From contig CAZRKC010000003.1 in the NCBI GenBank assembly GCA_964600665.1, forward strand, positions 1 to 64,000: a stretch of 64,000 bases of DNA. The letters run 5' to 3'. The position numbers were made by a program, and so were the translations under genes. The DNA comes from CAZRKC01 sp964600665 (GTDB lineage: Bacteria; Bacillota; SLNR01). Numbering within the stretch: position 1 is the stretch's first letter; each line of letters opens with the position of its first letter. Positions 35,052-43,211 of this stretch are shown in pieces. Under the pieces are notes generated by a model. The model worked only from the letters and a program-made list of their open reading frames with translations, did not search any database and was not told where the DNA came from.

Positions 35052-36518
35052 ATGAACACAGATGGAAGTGGGAAAATAATCTTCACACCCGTTGAAACGA
35101 AACGGGCATCGCAGCTGGTCTACGAGACGATCCGGGACCAGATCCTGCGCGGCGAACTGAAACCCGGGGATAGTCTGCCTTCTGAGCGGCACTTGATGCG
35201 ATTGTACCGACGCAGTCATCCCACCATCCGGGAAGCCATGCGCATGCTGGAAAGTGCAGGGTTTATTCAGGTCCTGCCCGGGAACACCAGCGTGGTGACC
35301 CACCAGGCAGGGGTTCCCCTGGAACAGCCACTGGCAGAGTATTTGCGTTACACCCGGGTCCCGTATGACCAGATTCATGAGTTCATCCAGTCTGTGGAAC
35401 CGGAATTGGCCCGATTGGCAGTTACACGTCGGGATATGGCGGATCTGACAAAAATGAGCCAGCTCCTGGATTTACCAGATAGCAGTCAGCCTTTTGACAG
35501 GACCATGTTTTTAGATTTTCACCGGATTCTCGTTCAATCGACCAGAAATGACCTGGCGGGCATTATCTGGGATGCCGTGGTTAATATCATGGGCAACAGC
35601 GGTGTATGGACAGATGCGACTCCATTCCAGAAGCAACAGGAGATGGTGATGCTGCACCGGCAGTTGGTGCACGCCTTGGAAACACAGGATGCGGATCGTG
35701 CCTCACTATTGACGATCCAGTGCTGGTCTCAATGGGAGCACGAATTCCAAGCCTTAAAAGCGGAATCCAAAGACAGTATGTTCGAAATAACCGGCCTGAA
35801 CATGGAAAATCATCATCAGCCTGAAAAGCAGTATGCCCGGGTATCGGAAGGGGTCTATGATCAGATAAGACAGAAGATCCTCTCCGGAGAACTCCAGGCA
35901 GGAGATCGTCTGCCCCCGGAACGGGAACTCATGCATATGGTGGGACGCAGCCGGCCGACCATTCGGGAAGCGCTGCGAATGTTGGAGAACAATCATTATG
36001 TGACCACAGCCCGAGGCAGCGGAACTGTGGTGCTGGAAGTGGGACTGCTGGGTGCAGAACGATCCCTGCAGCACTTGCTGCAGTTGAATGCCATCACCGG
36101 TGCGCAAGCCAGTGAATTGCGGAATATCTGTGAAACCGTGGGGGCCGCATGGGCTGCCCAACGACGAAACGCAGACGACCTGGCGCATTTGGATGGCATT
36201 TATCAAAAAGCGATGGCTAGGTTGGACGATGTTCGTTTTTCCATGGAATGCGGGCGCGAACTGAATCTGGCACTGGCCAAAGCGTCTCACAATCATGTCA
36301 TGGTGGTGGTCAGTCATCTATTAACCACGGTGAATTACCGGCTGGTGGCGGCATTCTGGGAACAACAGATCAACGATGACCCGGCAAAAATGGTGGTGTA
36401 TTCCAGACAGATCTGGCAGCAGCACGAAAAAATACTGGCAGCTATCAAACAGCAAGACCCGGAGCAGGCGAAAGCAATGACCAAAGCACATATCCAGGAA
36501 TCCTTGGAAGGAGTTTGA
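35052..36518 (+). CDS. Tandem-fused double GntR (FadR-type) regulator
   Basis: A 488-residue protein containing two complete GntR units in one chain. Unit 1: wHTH at residues about 18-80 (SQLVYETIRDQILRGELKPG, PSERHLMRLYRRSHPTIREAMRMLESAGFIQ) and a helical FCD-like domain to about 235. Unit 2: wHTH at about 262-325 (EGVYDQIRQKILSGELQAGD, PPERELMHMVGRSRPTIREALRMLENNHYV) and a second helical domain to the end. The usual GntR regulator is about 230 residues and a homodimer, so this looks like a gene duplication fused in frame, acting as a covalent dimer. AAGGA lies 8 bases before the ATG at 35052. The 2-oxoacid oxidoreductase operon starts 114 bases downstream and is a likely target. Confidence 0.88.
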   Translation: MNTDGSGKIIFTPVETKRASQLVYETIRDQILRGELKPGDSLPSERHLMRLYRRSHPTIREAMRMLESAGFIQVLPGNTSVVTHQAGVPLEQPLAEYLRYTRVPYDQIHEFIQSVEPELARLAVTRRDMADLTKMSQLLDLPDSSQPFDRTMFLDFHRILVQSTRNDLAGIIWDAVVNIMGNSGVWTDATPFQKQQEMVMLHRQLVHALETQDADRASLLTIQCWSQWEHEFQALKAESKDSMFEITGLNMENHHQPEKQYARVSEGVYDQIRQKILSGELQAGDRLPPERELMHMVGRSRPTIREALRMLENNHYVTTARGSGTVVLEVGLLGAERSLQHLLQLNAITGAQASELRNICETVGAAWAAQRRNADDLAHLDGIYQKAMARLDDVRFSMECGRELNLALAKASHNHVMVVVSHLLTTVNYRLVAAFWEQQINDDPAKMVVYSRQIWQQHEKILAAIKQQDPEQAKAMTKAHIQESLEGV

Positions 36519-36521
36519 TCA

Positions 36522-36547
36522 AAAAGCATCGCTAACCGGTGCTTTTT
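36522..36547 (+). terminator. Rho-independent terminator of the GntR gene
   Basis: AAAAGCATCG pairs with CGGTGCTTTT around CTAAC, with the T-run TTTTTT continuing. Confidence 0.8.
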
Positions 36548-36550
36548 TGG

Positions 36551-36579
36551 TTGCCAAGCGCCACGCTCCGTGGTATAAT
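36551..36579 (+). promoter_or_regulatory. Promoter of the oxoacid oxidoreductase operon
   Basis: TTGCCA (36551-36556), 17 bases, TATAAT (36574-36579), directly after the GntR terminator and 53 bases before the first gene. The spacer contains CCACGCTCCGTGG, a possible operator half-palindrome. Confidence 0.75.
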
Positions 36580-36632
36580 TGGTCAGAACAGTTATATATT
36601 TAAAACGGATCTCAATCCTGGGAGGTGGGTGT

Positions 36633-36836
36633 ATGCCCCGAATCGAAATCGACTCCGAACTGTGCAAAGCATGTAAACTTTGTATCGGTGTGTGTCCTCA
36701 GAAAATCATTGAATTGGGCGAGGTGTACAATTCCAAAGGCTATTATTACGCCAAGCAAACAGAAAATGGTCATTGTATCGGGTGCAAAATGTGTGCCATC
36801 ATCTGTCCGGATGCGGCTATCACCGTTTATCAGTAA
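36633..36836 (+). CDS. 2-oxoacid:ferredoxin oxidoreductase delta subunit (2[4Fe-4S] ferredoxin)
   Basis: A 67-residue ferredoxin. Two CxxCxxCxxxCP clusters are complete: CKACKLCIGVCP near residue 11 and CIGCKMCAIICP near residue 49. It carries electrons from the TPP site to free ferredoxin. It is the first gene of the delta-alpha-beta-gamma operon, 14 bases before the alpha gene. GGGAGGTGG precedes the ATG. Confidence 0.9.
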   Translation: MPRIEIDSELCKACKLCIGVCPQKIIELGEVYNSKGYYYAKQTENGHCIGCKMCAIICPDAAITVYQ

Positions 36837-36850
36837 AGGAGGCATGGCAA

Positions 36851-37903
36851 ATGGCAAAAAAAGAATTGCTGGAAGGGAATATTGCTGTCTGTATGGCGGC
36901 TATTCGCGGCGGCTGCCGGTTTTATGCCGGTTATCCCATTACCCCACAGACATCCATCACAGAGTATTTTGCATTACATATGGCTGAAGCAGGCGGCGAC
37001 TTCATCCAGGCAGAAAGCGAAATCGGTGCCATTAATATGGTAGCCGGAGCATCTGCCGGCGGACTGCGGGCGATGACCGCCACATCTGGTCCCGGATTTT
37101 CCCTCATGGCAGAAGGCATGTCGTTTATGGCTGGTGGTGCTTTGCCCGGCGTGATCGTGGATGTTCAGCGCTCCGGTGCCGGGGGTGGAAACCTGCTGGC
37201 ATCCCAGAGTGACTATAACTATGCCACAAAAACCTTGGGGCACGGCGGTCTACGCGCCTTTACCGTGGGTCCGGAATCCGTTCAGGAAGCTGTGGACTGG
37301 ACATATAAAGCATTCGATATCGCGGATCAATACCGATGTTTGTTCATCCTGTTGACCGACGGCATGACCGGGCAGATGATGGAGCCGGTTGTCCTGCCAC
37401 CATATAAGACGGAGTTCCCCTCTAAAAACTACATTGCGAACGGGAATGAAGGCCGGGAACGCCGGGTGGTCAAAGAGTTCGAATTCGATATCTATACCCT
37501 GGAGAAAAAATACAAACAGTATGCCAGGATGTATGAAGCGTGGGCAGAGACTGAAGCAGCCTGGGAAGAAGTTGCCATGGAAGATGCTGAAATCGTGATC
37601 ACAGCCTGGGGCTCTGCGGCACGCATTACCAAAACTGCCGTGGAGAATTTGCGGGAGCAGGGTATCAAGGTTGGACTGATTCGTCCCATCACTCTTCATC
37701 CGTTCCCGAAAGCACCCTATGAAAAACTGGATCCCAGTCGAGTCCGACAGATCCTCACCGTAGAAATGGCAGATCCGCCGCAGTTCTTCTATGATGTGGA
37801 TGCCGTGTTAGCCAGACGGATTCCCCATCAGTATTTCACCCGGTCCGGCGGTGTGATTCCGAATCCGGATGAGATTGAAGACGCGGTGAAAAAGCTCATT
37901 TGA
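36851..37903 (+). CDS. 2-oxoacid:ferredoxin oxidoreductase alpha subunit
   Basis: A 350-residue subunit of a KorA/VorB-type enzyme. Domain I motif GNIAVCMAAIRGGCRFYAGYPITPQTSITEYF and the A-E-S-E-IGAINMVAGAS segment bind and orient TPP with the beta subunit; the C-terminal domain has W-G-S-A-A-R-I. The complex oxidatively decarboxylates a 2-oxoacid with CoA to acyl-CoA, CO2 and reduced ferredoxin. Substrate (2-oxoglutarate or branched-chain or aromatic acid) cannot be told from sequence. AAAGGAGG 8 bases upstream of the ATG. Confidence 0.9.
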   Translation: MAKKELLEGNIAVCMAAIRGGCRFYAGYPITPQTSITEYFALHMAEAGGDFIQAESEIGAINMVAGASAGGLRAMTATSGPGFSLMAEGMSFMAGGALPGVIVDVQRSGAGGGNLLASQSDYNYATKTLGHGGLRAFTVGPESVQEAVDWTYKAFDIADQYRCLFILLTDGMTGQMMEPVVLPPYKTEFPSKNYIANGNEGRERRVVKEFEFDIYTLEKKYKQYARMYEAWAETEAAWEEVAMEDAEIVITAWGSAARITKTAVENLREQGIKVGLIRPITLHPFPKAPYEKLDPSRVRQILTVEMADPPQFFYDVDAVLARRIPHQYFTRSGGVIPNPDEIEDAVKKLI

Positions 37904-37933
37904 TTGGCGAATTCAAGGAAAGGGTGAGGCAAA

Positions 37934-38686
37934 ATGACAGTGGTATACCAAAAAAGCAAAGGGCTGCTGCCGGTATCCCCCGGATACTGTCCGGGGTGCA
38001 TGCACTCCACAGCGCATAAGATCATTGCTGAAGTATTGGAAGAGAAGCAAATTCTGGGGAAGACCATTCTGGTTTTACCGGTGGGTTGTTCGATTTTAGC
38101 CACCAACTATTTTAACTTTGACCTCCTATGCTCACTTCATGGCCGGGCGGCAGCCAATGCCGTGGGCTTAAAGCATGCGCAGAAAGACAAAGTTGTCCTG
38201 GTGTATCAGGGAGATGGAGATGCGGCATCCATCGGGCTAACTGAAACCTTCTATGCCGCCAATCGGGGTGAACCGATTACAGTGATCATGATCAACAACC
38301 AGATCTATGGCATGACAGGCGGTCAGCTGTCTCCTTGTACATTGATGGGTCAGCAGACCACCACCACATCCGCCCAGGGACGACAGGCGATGGAAAGCGG
38401 TTATCCCGTGCGCATGGCAGAAATCATCAGTCAGCTGGAAGCGCCCATGTTTGTCGGCCGGTTTGCCCTCCATAAACCGGCAGAAATCCTCAAAGCCAAA
38501 GCGGCCATCGCCCGTGGGATCGATCTGCAGATCAACTGCAAGGGCTATTCCTTCATAGAGTTATTATCAGCTTGTCCCACCAACTGGGGCATACCCACAG
38601 ATGAGACCCCGGGATATATGGATGAAAAAGTGATTCCGGTGTTCCCACTAGGGATATTCAAAGAGCCGAAAGGAGTGGAAAACTGA
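37934..38686 (+). CDS. 2-oxoacid:ferredoxin oxidoreductase beta subunit
   Basis: A 250-residue TPP-binding subunit. CPGCMHSTAHKII near residue 20, the GRAAANAVGLK segment, and the TPP/Mg motif GDGDAASIGL-x-ET...NNQIYGMTGGQ are all clear. It binds thiamine diphosphate; no extra Fe-S cysteines are seen beyond the CPGC pair. It starts 30 bases after the alpha gene and its stop overlaps the gamma gene start. Confidence 0.92.
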   Translation: MTVVYQKSKGLLPVSPGYCPGCMHSTAHKIIAEVLEEKQILGKTILVLPVGCSILATNYFNFDLLCSLHGRAAANAVGLKHAQKDKVVLVYQGDGDAASIGLTETFYAANRGEPITVIMINNQIYGMTGGQLSPCTLMGQQTTTTSAQGRQAMESGYPVRMAEIISQLEAPMFVGRFALHKPAEILKAKAAIARGIDLQINCKGYSFIELLSACPTNWGIPTDETPGYMDEKVIPVFPLGIFKEPKGVEN

Positions 38687-39231
38687 TGGATGCGTCCATT
38701 TTGATCGGGGGATTTGGCGGACAAGGCGTGCAGACATTGGGTAAATTGCTGGCGTATGCGGCGAATGATGCGGACCAGCATGTGACATTCTATCCGGCCT
38801 ATGGTGGTGAGATGCGCGGTGGAACTTCCAATTGCACCGTGGTAATCAGCGACCGGAAAATCGGCGCCCCCGCTCGCAATCTGTGCGATTATGTCTTGGC
38901 TCTGAACAGTCCGTCCAGTAAGCGGTTTGAATCCAGGGTCAAACCGGGTGGGGTGATGATCGTAAACAGTTCGCTGGTGAAAGATCTGCCGACCCGGACC
39001 GACATCCAGGTGATCCAGCTGCCCATCAATGATCTGGCGGCCGAGATGGGGAATATGCGGGCTGCCAATGTGATTCTGTATGGCTTCTTCACATCTTATA
39101 GCCAGGTGGTGGCAGAAGACAGTGCCAGGAATACCCTCAAGGAACGGTTGGGGCGAAACGAGTCATATGCTCAAATGAATGAACAGGCGTTTCTCAAAGG
39201 GAAAGCCCTGGCTGATAACATCAAAAAATAA
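38686..39231 (+). CDS. 2-oxoacid:ferredoxin oxidoreductase gamma subunit
   Basis: A 181-residue gamma subunit: GGFGGQGVQTLGKLLAYAA, then TFYPAYGGEMRGGTSNCTVVIS, the family motif that contacts CoA and the alpha subunit. It begins with an ATG overlapping the beta stop (TGATG), so translation is coupled. It is the last gene of the operon, ending before a strong bidirectional hairpin. Confidence 0.92.
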   Translation: MDASILIGGFGGQGVQTLGKLLAYAANDADQHVTFYPAYGGEMRGGTSNCTVVISDRKIGAPARNLCDYVLALNSPSSKRFESRVKPGGVMIVNSSLVKDLPTRTDIQVIQLPINDLAAEMGNMRAANVILYGFFTSYSQVVAEDSARNTLKERLGRNESYAQMNEQAFLKGKALADNIKK

Positions 39232-39245
39232 GGTAATAAACGACC

Positions 39246-39277
39246 ACACCCTCGGAATCTCTTGATTCCGAGGGTGT
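39246..39277. terminator. Bidirectional terminator between kor operon and ggt
   Basis: A perfect 14-bp stem, ACACCCTCGGAATC with GATTCCGAGGGTGT, around TCTT. It lies between converging genes; the T-run is weak on both strands. Confidence 0.7.
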
Positions 39278-39408
39278 AATTAATTGGGCGGAAATTCCCT
39301 GAGTCGTTTGCAATGAATTCGTCTTCCAACTTCCAAATATCATATGGAAACGATGTGTATGAATTCATTGAGAACCGGATTGTCATGCTGGTCAGTCCGG
39401 GTTTCAGA

Positions 39409-41019
39409 TCAATAACAGCAGATAGTGCCGTCGGTTCTGGATTCCGTTCCGCCGTAATAAACGCCATTTTCCCGCCAAATGATCTGGCCTCGTCCGAATA
39501 ACAAGGCACTGGTTTCATAGATAATATCATGCCCCAGGCGCTCCAGGGCGCCCGTATAGTAAGACGGGAAACCGGGTTCCACGATAAACTTCTTGCCGTT
39601 GGTCCACTGCCAGCGGGGCGCATCCAAGGCCATCTGGGGGTTCAGCCCGAAGTCCAGCATGTTCATGATCACCTGAACATGCCCTTGGGGTTGCATATAG
39701 GCGCCCATGACACCGAACGGTCCCACAGCTTTCTGGTCTTTCATGATGAAGCCGGGAATAATGGTGTGATAAGTCCGTTTCCCACCGGCCAGACAATTGT
39801 CATGAGACGGATCCAGAGAAAAGTCTGCACCTCGGTTCTGCAATCCGATTCCCGTTCCTTCCACCACGGCACCGGACCCGAAACCCAGGTAGTTGCTTTG
39901 GATGTACGAAACCATGTTCCCCTCGGCATCGGCGGTGCATAAATAAACCGTCCCGCCAGGTGCCGGACTGCCCGCGTTGAAATCCTGAGCATGTGTCCCG
40001 ATAAGTTTCCGGCGTTCAGCCCCGTATGCATCCGTGAGGAGATCTCTAGGGGACACCGTCATGTGTTTGGCGTCCGTTACGTATTTTTTCCCGTCGGCAA
40101 ACGCCAGCTTGATGGCTTCAAATTGTTTATGGAATGTGTCGATGTCATCCCGGGCAGCAAAATTGAACCCTTTGAGGATGTTCAGCGCGATCAAAGCCAC
40201 GATTCCCTGGCCGTTGGGCGGGATCTCGCAGATATCGTATCCTTTATAATTCACGCTGATCGGTTCCACCCATTCCGGCTGGTAGGCCGCCAGATCGTCT
40301 TTGGTGATAAACCCGCCGTGGGTCCTGGCGCTTTGATCGATGGCTGCTGCCAGGGCACCCCGGTAAAAACTCTCCGCATTCGTTGCCGCGATGTCAGCCA
40401 GGGTTCGGGCATGATTGGGTAGTTTGACGAGATCGCCGGCCTTGGGTGCTTTGCCCCCGGGCATATATGTGCGGAGCCATTCCGCCAGGACTTCATCGCT
40501 GAGATGGGCTTTCAGCCGTTCGTATCCCTTTTCCCAGTAGTAGCCGACGATGGTGGACACCGGATAGCCATCCCGGGCATAGCCGATGGCCGGGGCTAAT
40601 GTTTCGGTCATTGGCAACTTGCCGAACCGTTTGACTAAGGCCGCCCAGATTGCCGGCTGTCCCGGTACCGTTACGGTATCCCATCCGAAGGTGGGCATTT
40701 TGGTATAGCCTTTGTTTCGCATGGCCTCAATGGAAATGCTTTGCGGTGAATATCCGCTGCCATTGATGCCGTAGAGTTTCTGTTCCTTCTCCATCCAAAC
40801 CAGAGCAAAGGCATCCCCACCGATGCCGTTGGAAGTGGGCTCCACCACGGACAGACATGCAGCCATGGCTACCGCAGCGTCCACGGCATTGCCGCCGTTT
40901 CGCAGGATATGCATCCCGGCATTGGCAGCCAGGGGGTGGGAAGTGGCCACCATGGCGTTTTCGGCGATCTGGGTATATCGATTGGACGGGTAAGGCTGAA
41001 AGTGACAGTCGAATTTCAA
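39409..41019 (-). CDS. ggt: Gamma-glutamyltransferase family protein
   Basis: A 536-residue Ntn-hydrolase that cleaves gamma-glutamyl bonds (glutathione, gamma-glutamyl peptides) or acts on related acyl compounds. Signs: NAMVATSHPLAANAGMHILRNGGNAVDAAVAMAACLSVVEP (shown by LRNGGNAVDAAVA), IGGDAFALVW, and the autoprocessing/catalytic Thr in PGGTVYLCTAD; GFGSGAVV and GKRTYHTIIPGF follow. There is no signal peptide, so it looks cytoplasmic, unlike the periplasmic type. TTG start at 41019: AAGGAGA is 7 bases upstream and MKFDCHFQPYPSNRYT matches the usual beginning; the frame upstream to 41364 is noise. Confidence 0.88.
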   Translation of the reverse strand: MKFDCHFQPYPSNRYTQIAENAMVATSHPLAANAGMHILRNGGNAVDAAVAMAACLSVVEPTSNGIGGDAFALVWMEKEQKLYGINGSGYSPQSISIEAMRNKGYTKMPTFGWDTVTVPGQPAIWAALVKRFGKLPMTETLAPAIGYARDGYPVSTIVGYYWEKGYERLKAHLSDEVLAEWLRTYMPGGKAPKAGDLVKLPNHARTLADIAATNAESFYRGALAAAIDQSARTHGGFITKDDLAAYQPEWVEPISVNYKGYDICEIPPNGQGIVALIALNILKGFNFAARDDIDTFHKQFEAIKLAFADGKKYVTDAKHMTVSPRDLLTDAYGAERRKLIGTHAQDFNAGSPAPGGTVYLCTADAEGNMVSYIQSNYLGFGSGAVVEGTGIGLQNRGADFSLDPSHDNCLAGGKRTYHTIIPGFIMKDQKAVGPFGVMGAYMQPQGHVQVIMNMLDFGLNPQMALDAPRWQWTNGKKFIVEPGFPSYYTGALERLGHDIIYETSALLFGRGQIIWRENGVYYGGTESRTDGTICCY

Positions 41020-41336
41020 AATACCATCTCCTTGTATGGGGTCCGTGAAAGACTCCGAGATTTCCTTGTGGTTATTAATTATTCGCCGGTAGCGGTTTAT
41101 CCTTTTCCGGCAGATGAAAACATCTGCCGGACCATTTGCCAGAGCCAAAGGCGATATATGAGCAATGCCGGGCTGAATATTGAACAAAATTATGGGCACA
41201 ACACCTGAAGTCCTTGCCAACGGCTGTTCCTTCCGATATATTAGTAATTGGGTTTTACCGTCGGTCACAGGTGGGTCATTGAGACAGTCTGATCGCAAAC
41301 ATGAACCATCTACTTCAGAACAAAAGGAGATCCATA
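41020..41336. promoter_or_regulatory. Divergent control region of ggt and lctP with strong palindrome
   Basis: About 320 bases between divergent genes. A perfect 10-bp hairpin CCGGCAGATG...CATCTGCCGG (41107-41130, loop AAAA) lies 88 bases from the ggt start. It could be an operator or attenuator. The permease has AAAGGAGA at 41322-41329. The GntR regulator may act here, but there is no direct sign of it. Confidence 0.45.
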
Positions 41337-42875
41337 ATGCACACCCTTTTGGCCTTTGCGCCACTGCTGATTTTACTGTCCTGTCTCTTGATTTTTAAAC
41401 TCTCTGCGTCAAAATCCGCCGCCTTGGCGGTGCTTTCCGCCATTATCATTGCATTTACGGCTTTCGGCATCGACGGGTTCGGACTGTCTGTAGCCATGAG
41501 CAAGGGAATGGCTCTGGCCTTGTATGTTTTGCTGATCATCTGGGCGGCAGTCTTTCTCTACCATCTGGTATATGCCTTTGGGGCCATCGACGTGATCACT
41601 AAGAACATCCTGCTGTTTATCAAAGATCCCTTCACCCAGTTTTTGATCCTGGCCTGGCTCTTTGCCTCCGTGCTCCAGGGGATCGCAGGCTTTGGTGTTC
41701 CTGTGATCATCGTGGTGCCGATTCTGATCCATATGGGTTTTGACCGGCTGAAATCTGTTTCCGCGGTTCTTTTGGGTCACTCCTGGTCCGTCAGTTTCGG
41801 GTCCATGGGGTCGTCCTTTTTCACCATCGCCCTGGTCACCAACTTAAATCAGCAAAACATCGGTTATGCCATGGGTATCTTTGACGCCCTGGCCATGGTG
41901 ATGATGGGGCTGATCGTCTGCTATATCTACGGTGGGTTGACCTATCTGAAAAAGGGTTTGATCTATGTTATCCCGTCATCTTTGGTGATGATCGCGGTGA
42001 TGTTTACGGTGATTCGCCTGAACCTCGTCTCGCTGGTGGGACTCCTGACCGCTTTATCCGGCCTGATCACCATGTTTTCGATCTATGTGATCAAAGACCG
42101 CCCCGGACGTCCGAAAGAAATGTATTGCAGCCAGCTGACCCTGGGGAAAGCCTTGCTGCCGTATCTGATGATCATCGGCCTGTCGTTGCTCTTTCAAACC
42201 ATGAAATTAGGCCGATATTACATTGCCTTTAAATTCCCTGCCTTTGTCACCGCATTAGGATATGCAGTCACCCCGGAAAAGGCTTATGCCAAGATCCTCC
42301 TCTTCGGTCACCCGGCACCCATTATTCTCATGGCATCTGCCGTGGGGATGCTGGTCTACTGGCAGTCCGGGATCTGGTCTGGGTCCAAAATGCAGAAGGT
42401 GATCCAGGATACGGTGAATAAGAACATCAATACATCCTTGACTTTGATCTTTCTCATTACCATGGCATTAGTGATGATGGATTCCGGCATGACCACCACG
42501 CTGGCCACTCAGGTGGCAGCGGTCACGGGCAGTGCGTATCCGTTATTTGCCCCCCTCATCGGTGTCCTGGGGAGTTTCATCACCGGCAGCAACACCAATT
42601 CCAATGTCATTTTCGGCAAGTTCCAGATCTCAGTGGCCACCGCCTTAGCCGTCAGCCCGTATATCATGGCTGGAGTCCAGTCCATTGCCGGGTCCATCGG
42701 GGTCAGTGTGGGACCCACGACCATGCTTATGGCGGCTTCTGCATCCGGCATGACCGGCCAGGAGCCGGAAATCTATAAAAAAGTGATCAAACCGGTCCTG
42801 CTCACCGCGTTGCTGATGGGGATCCTCAACTATCTGCTGCTCATGGTGTTCCGGATCAATATTGGAGGTTTATGA
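41337..42875 (+). CDS. L-lactate permease family transporter (LctP)
   Basis: A 512-residue secondary transporter with about 12-13 hydrophobic segments. Family patterns: LLIIWAAVFLYHLVYAFGAID, ASVLQGIAGFGVPVIIVVPIL, VLLGHSWSVSFGSMGSSFF, and the near-C-terminal FITGSNTNSNVIFGKFQ. LctP proteins import lactate or glycolate with protons or Na+. Other carboxylates are possible; neighbouring ggt and 2-oxoacid oxidoreductase genes suggest use for organic-acid uptake. The ATG at 41337 has AAAGGAGA upstream. A tiny gene overlaps its stop. Confidence 0.88.
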   Translation: MHTLLAFAPLLILLSCLLIFKLSASKSAALAVLSAIIIAFTAFGIDGFGLSVAMSKGMALALYVLLIIWAAVFLYHLVYAFGAIDVITKNILLFIKDPFTQFLILAWLFASVLQGIAGFGVPVIIVVPILIHMGFDRLKSVSAVLLGHSWSVSFGSMGSSFFTIALVTNLNQQNIGYAMGIFDALAMVMMGLIVCYIYGGLTYLKKGLIYVIPSSLVMIAVMFTVIRLNLVSLVGLLTALSGLITMFSIYVIKDRPGRPKEMYCSQLTLGKALLPYLMIIGLSLLFQTMKLGRYYIAFKFPAFVTALGYAVTPEKAYAKILLFGHPAPIILMASAVGMLVYWQSGIWSGSKMQKVIQDTVNKNINTSLTLIFLITMALVMMDSGMTTTLATQVAAVTGSAYPLFAPLIGVLGSFITGSNTNSNVIFGKFQISVATALAVSPYIMAGVQSIAGSIGVSVGPTTMLMAASASGMTGQEPEIYKKVIKPVLLTALLMGILNYLLLMVFRINIGGL

Positions 42876-43021
42876 TGACCCGTAAAATCGCACTGGTTTT
42901 GTTCATCCCCGTATTTTATATGCTGTATTATGCCAGCAGCAGTGGTGATACGGCCATAGGAACCGCCGGGATCCTGGCGTTTATGGTGCTGGCTGCCGCT
43001 CAGTTTATTTTGAAAAAATGA
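42875..43021 (+). CDS. Tiny two-helix membrane protein downstream of lctP
   Basis: A 48-residue protein too short for routine gene finding. It has two hydrophobic segments (about residues 4-17 and 26-43), basic ends MTRK and LKK, and no known family. The ATG overlaps the lctP stop (ATGA), and GGAGG lies 7 bases upstream, inside lctP, so translation is coupled. It may be an accessory peptide of the permease. An ATG at 42872 is also possible. Confidence 0.6.
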   Translation: MTRKIALVLFIPVFYMLYYASSSGDTAIGTAGILAFMVLAAAQFILKK

Positions 43022-43046
43022 GGGACTCTTCCAACATGCTTGCTGC

Positions 43047-43071
43047 AGCAACCTTTTGGGGTTGCTTTCTT
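43047..43071 (+). terminator. Terminator of the lctP operon
   Basis: AGCAACC pairs with GGTTGCT around TTTTGG, followed by TTTCTT, 26 bases past the small gene's stop. Confidence 0.65.
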
Positions 43072-43091
43072 GCTGGGTGGAATCGTAAATC

Positions 43092-43205
43092 TGTATTGTC
43101 CGAAAGGAGTCTGCCCGGTGAATTGCGAATATAGCAAATAACAGGTCGCCCGTGTCCGGTTCGGTTCCGGACGGAGAGCACCGTTGACGAAAACAGAGGG
43201 AGGAA
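43092..43205 (+). other. Possible structured leader of the nitroreductase gene
   Basis: The leader can fold: CGGTG near 43120 with CACCG near 43181, enclosing TTGC/GCAA (about 43126-43138) and GTCCGG/CCGGAC (about 43154-43172). GC-rich and conserved-looking, with AGGGAGG after it. It matches no riboswitch class I know; the three-stem fold is inference. Confidence 0.3.
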
Positions 43206-43211
43206 CCAAAG

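Noticed and set aside
41020..41364. N-terminal extension of gamma-glutamyltransferase
   Set aside because: TTG at 41019 has AAGGAGA at a good distance and the usual family start; the extension overlaps the divergent permease.
43092..43205. Known riboswitch (FMN, TPP, cobalamin, THF, guanidine) before nitroreductase
   Set aside because: None of the conserved cores of these classes can be found; it is kept only as a possible new structured leader.
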